Assembly (NCBI GenBank): GCA_022545645.1
Contig: JACZQQ010000154.1
Coordinates: 1 to 6,479, forward strand
Source of the DNA: Acidobacteriota bacterium
GTDB taxonomy: Bacteria; Acidobacteriota; UBA6911; RPQK01; JADFOI01
Length of the DNA: 6,479 bases
Direction of reading: 5' to 3'
Below are positions 5,455 to 6,479 of the stretch, piece after piece. Each line of letters begins with the position of its first letter. Position 1 is the first letter of the stretch. A model generated the notes under the pieces. That model saw only the letters and a program-made list of their open reading frames with translations, was not told where the DNA came from and searched no databases. The position numbers and the translations under genes are program-made.

Positions 5455-6479
5455 ATGCCCAAAGCGATGGTCATCGTTGAGTCGCCCGCTAAGGCGAGAA
5501 CGATTGAGAAGTACCTGGGAAAAAACTATAAGGTGTGTGCCTCAGTGGGTCACATCAAGGATCTGCCCAAAAAAAACCTGGGTGTGGATATCAAGAATGA
5601 TTTTCGTCCCACCTATGAAATTATTTCCGGGAAAGCCAAGATTGTTCATGACTTGAAAAAACAAGCCGAAAAGGCAACAGAAATCTATCTGGCAACGGAT
5701 CCCGATCGCGAAGGGGAGGCCATTTGCCAACACCTGGCTGAGGAATTAAATGGCGGTGCCGACCACAAGGTCTACCGCGTTCAGTTCAACGAAATCACGA
5801 AAAGCGCGATCTTGCGTGCCTTCGAGAACCCCTCCACCATCGATCAGAATAAGGTAAGCGCCCAGCAAGCCCGCCGCATTCTCGATCGACTCGTCGGTTA
5901 CAAGGTGAGCCCCCTGTTGTGGCAAAAGGTGCGCAGAGGGTTGTCTGCAGGCCGGGTCCAGACGGTAGCCCTGCGCATGATTGTGGAGCGGGAACAGGAA
6001 ATTCGAGCCTTTGTATCGGAGGAATACTGGAGATTTACGGCCAACCTCAAGGCCAAGAATCCGCCTGCTTTTGAAGCGGGCGCGGTCAAGCACAAGGGGA
6101 AGAAGTTCAAAATTTCCAATCAGGAGGAAGCGGATCAGCTCATGAAGGAGCTGCGTTCAGCGGATTTCGTGGTTTCCGAGGTGAAGAAAAAGAAAAGGAA
6201 GCGCAATCCGGTTCCTCCCTTCATTACCAGTAAGCTTCAGCAGGAGGCCTCTCGAAAACTGAGGTTTTCCGTAAAGAAATGCATGGTAGTGGCCCAGCGC
6301 CTCTATGAGGGAGTGGAACTCGGGGATGAGGGAAGTGTGGGCTTGATTACTTATATGCGCAGCGATTCCACACGCGTTGCTGCTTCTGCTTTGACCGAAC
6401 TCCGTGAATATGTGCAGACCACCTACGGAGAGGACTATTTGCCTCCCAAACCGGTCGTCTATAAGAGCAGAAAGGGAGC
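5455..6479 (+). CDS. topA: DNA topoisomerase I (TopA), N-terminal part, cut by window end
   Basis: TopA relaxes negative supercoils by cutting one DNA strand through a tyrosine-phosphate link, using Mg2+. The first 341 codons are present and the frame is still open at the right edge. The Toprim domain is clear: MVIVESPAKARTIEKYLG (from residue 5; Glu9 is the expected catalytic acid), SVGHIKDLP, and the acidic motif DPDREGEAI with Asp82, Asp84 and Glu86. Next come ARRILDRLVGYKVSPLLW, LSAGRVQTVALRMIVERE, and the lysine/arginine-rich KKKKRKRNPVPPFITSKLQQ. The active-site tyrosine is Tyr300, in GLITYMRSDST. All catalytic landmarks match bacterial type IA topoisomerase I. The rest of the gate domain and any C-terminal zinc fingers lie outside the window. 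It follows dprA on the same strand and probably has its own promoter, given the 198-bp repeat-rich spacer. Confidence 0.97.
   Translation, partial: MPKAMVIVESPAKARTIEKYLGKNYKVCASVGHIKDLPKKNLGVDIKNDFRPTYEIISGKAKIVHDLKKQAEKATEIYLATDPDREGEAICQHLAEELNGGADHKVYRVQFNEITKSAILRAFENPSTIDQNKVSAQQARRILDRLVGYKVSPLLWQKVRRGLSAGRVQTVALRMIVEREQEIRAFVSEEYWRFTANLKAKNPPAFEAGAVKHKGKKFKISNQEEADQLMKELRSADFVVSEVKKKKRKRNPVPPFITSKLQQEASRKLRFSVKKCMVVAQRLYEGVELGDEGSVGLITYMRSDSTRVAASALTELREYVQTTYGEDYLPPKPVVYKSRKG

Overview
The window looks like ordinary chromosomal DNA from a Gram-negative-type bacterium of moderate GC content. Two features point to Acidobacteriota or a close relative, but this is an inference without a database search: the style of the MqnA protein (EYLN, SQCA, IEYQRI and SSRTSVAL blocks) and the dprA-topA gene order. 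A lipoprotein signal peptide and the futalosine menaquinone route fit that placement. I see no mobile element, CRISPR array, tRNA or rRNA.

Layout from left to right. Bases 1-194 hold no gene I can name, but end in a good candidate promoter and Shine-Dalgarno. They lead into a plus-strand lipoprotein with a carboxymuconolactone-decarboxylase (AhpD-like) fold (210-938), followed by a hairpin terminator. Converging on it from the right is a minus-strand CPA2/Kef-type cation:proton antiporter with TrkA-N and TrkA-C domains (1037-3049). Upstream of that, also on the minus strand, is mqnA, chorismate dehydratase of the futalosine menaquinone pathway (3173-3982, GTG start). A 167-bp divergent spacer separates mqnA from dprA (4150-5256, plus strand). 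A 198-bp spacer then leads to topA, DNA topoisomerase I, which starts at 5455 and runs off the right edge after 341 codons, just beyond its catalytic tyrosine.

The genes do not form one pathway. MqnA supplies quinone for respiration, and the antiporter works on ion gradients or pH. DprA and TopA are DNA-handling proteins often found next to each other. The lipoprotein's substrate is unknown.

The least expected signal is in the spacers, not the genes. Both spacers flanking dprA are built of short degenerate words spaced mostly 7 bp apart, with a shared core of the form (G/T)GTC(A/T)G. The upstream spacer is folded into a 21-bp near-perfect inverted repeat. The downstream spacer opens with a second 7-bp word family directly after the dprA stop codon. 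I found no complete new system here; these spacer arrays are the best candidate for something under-described.
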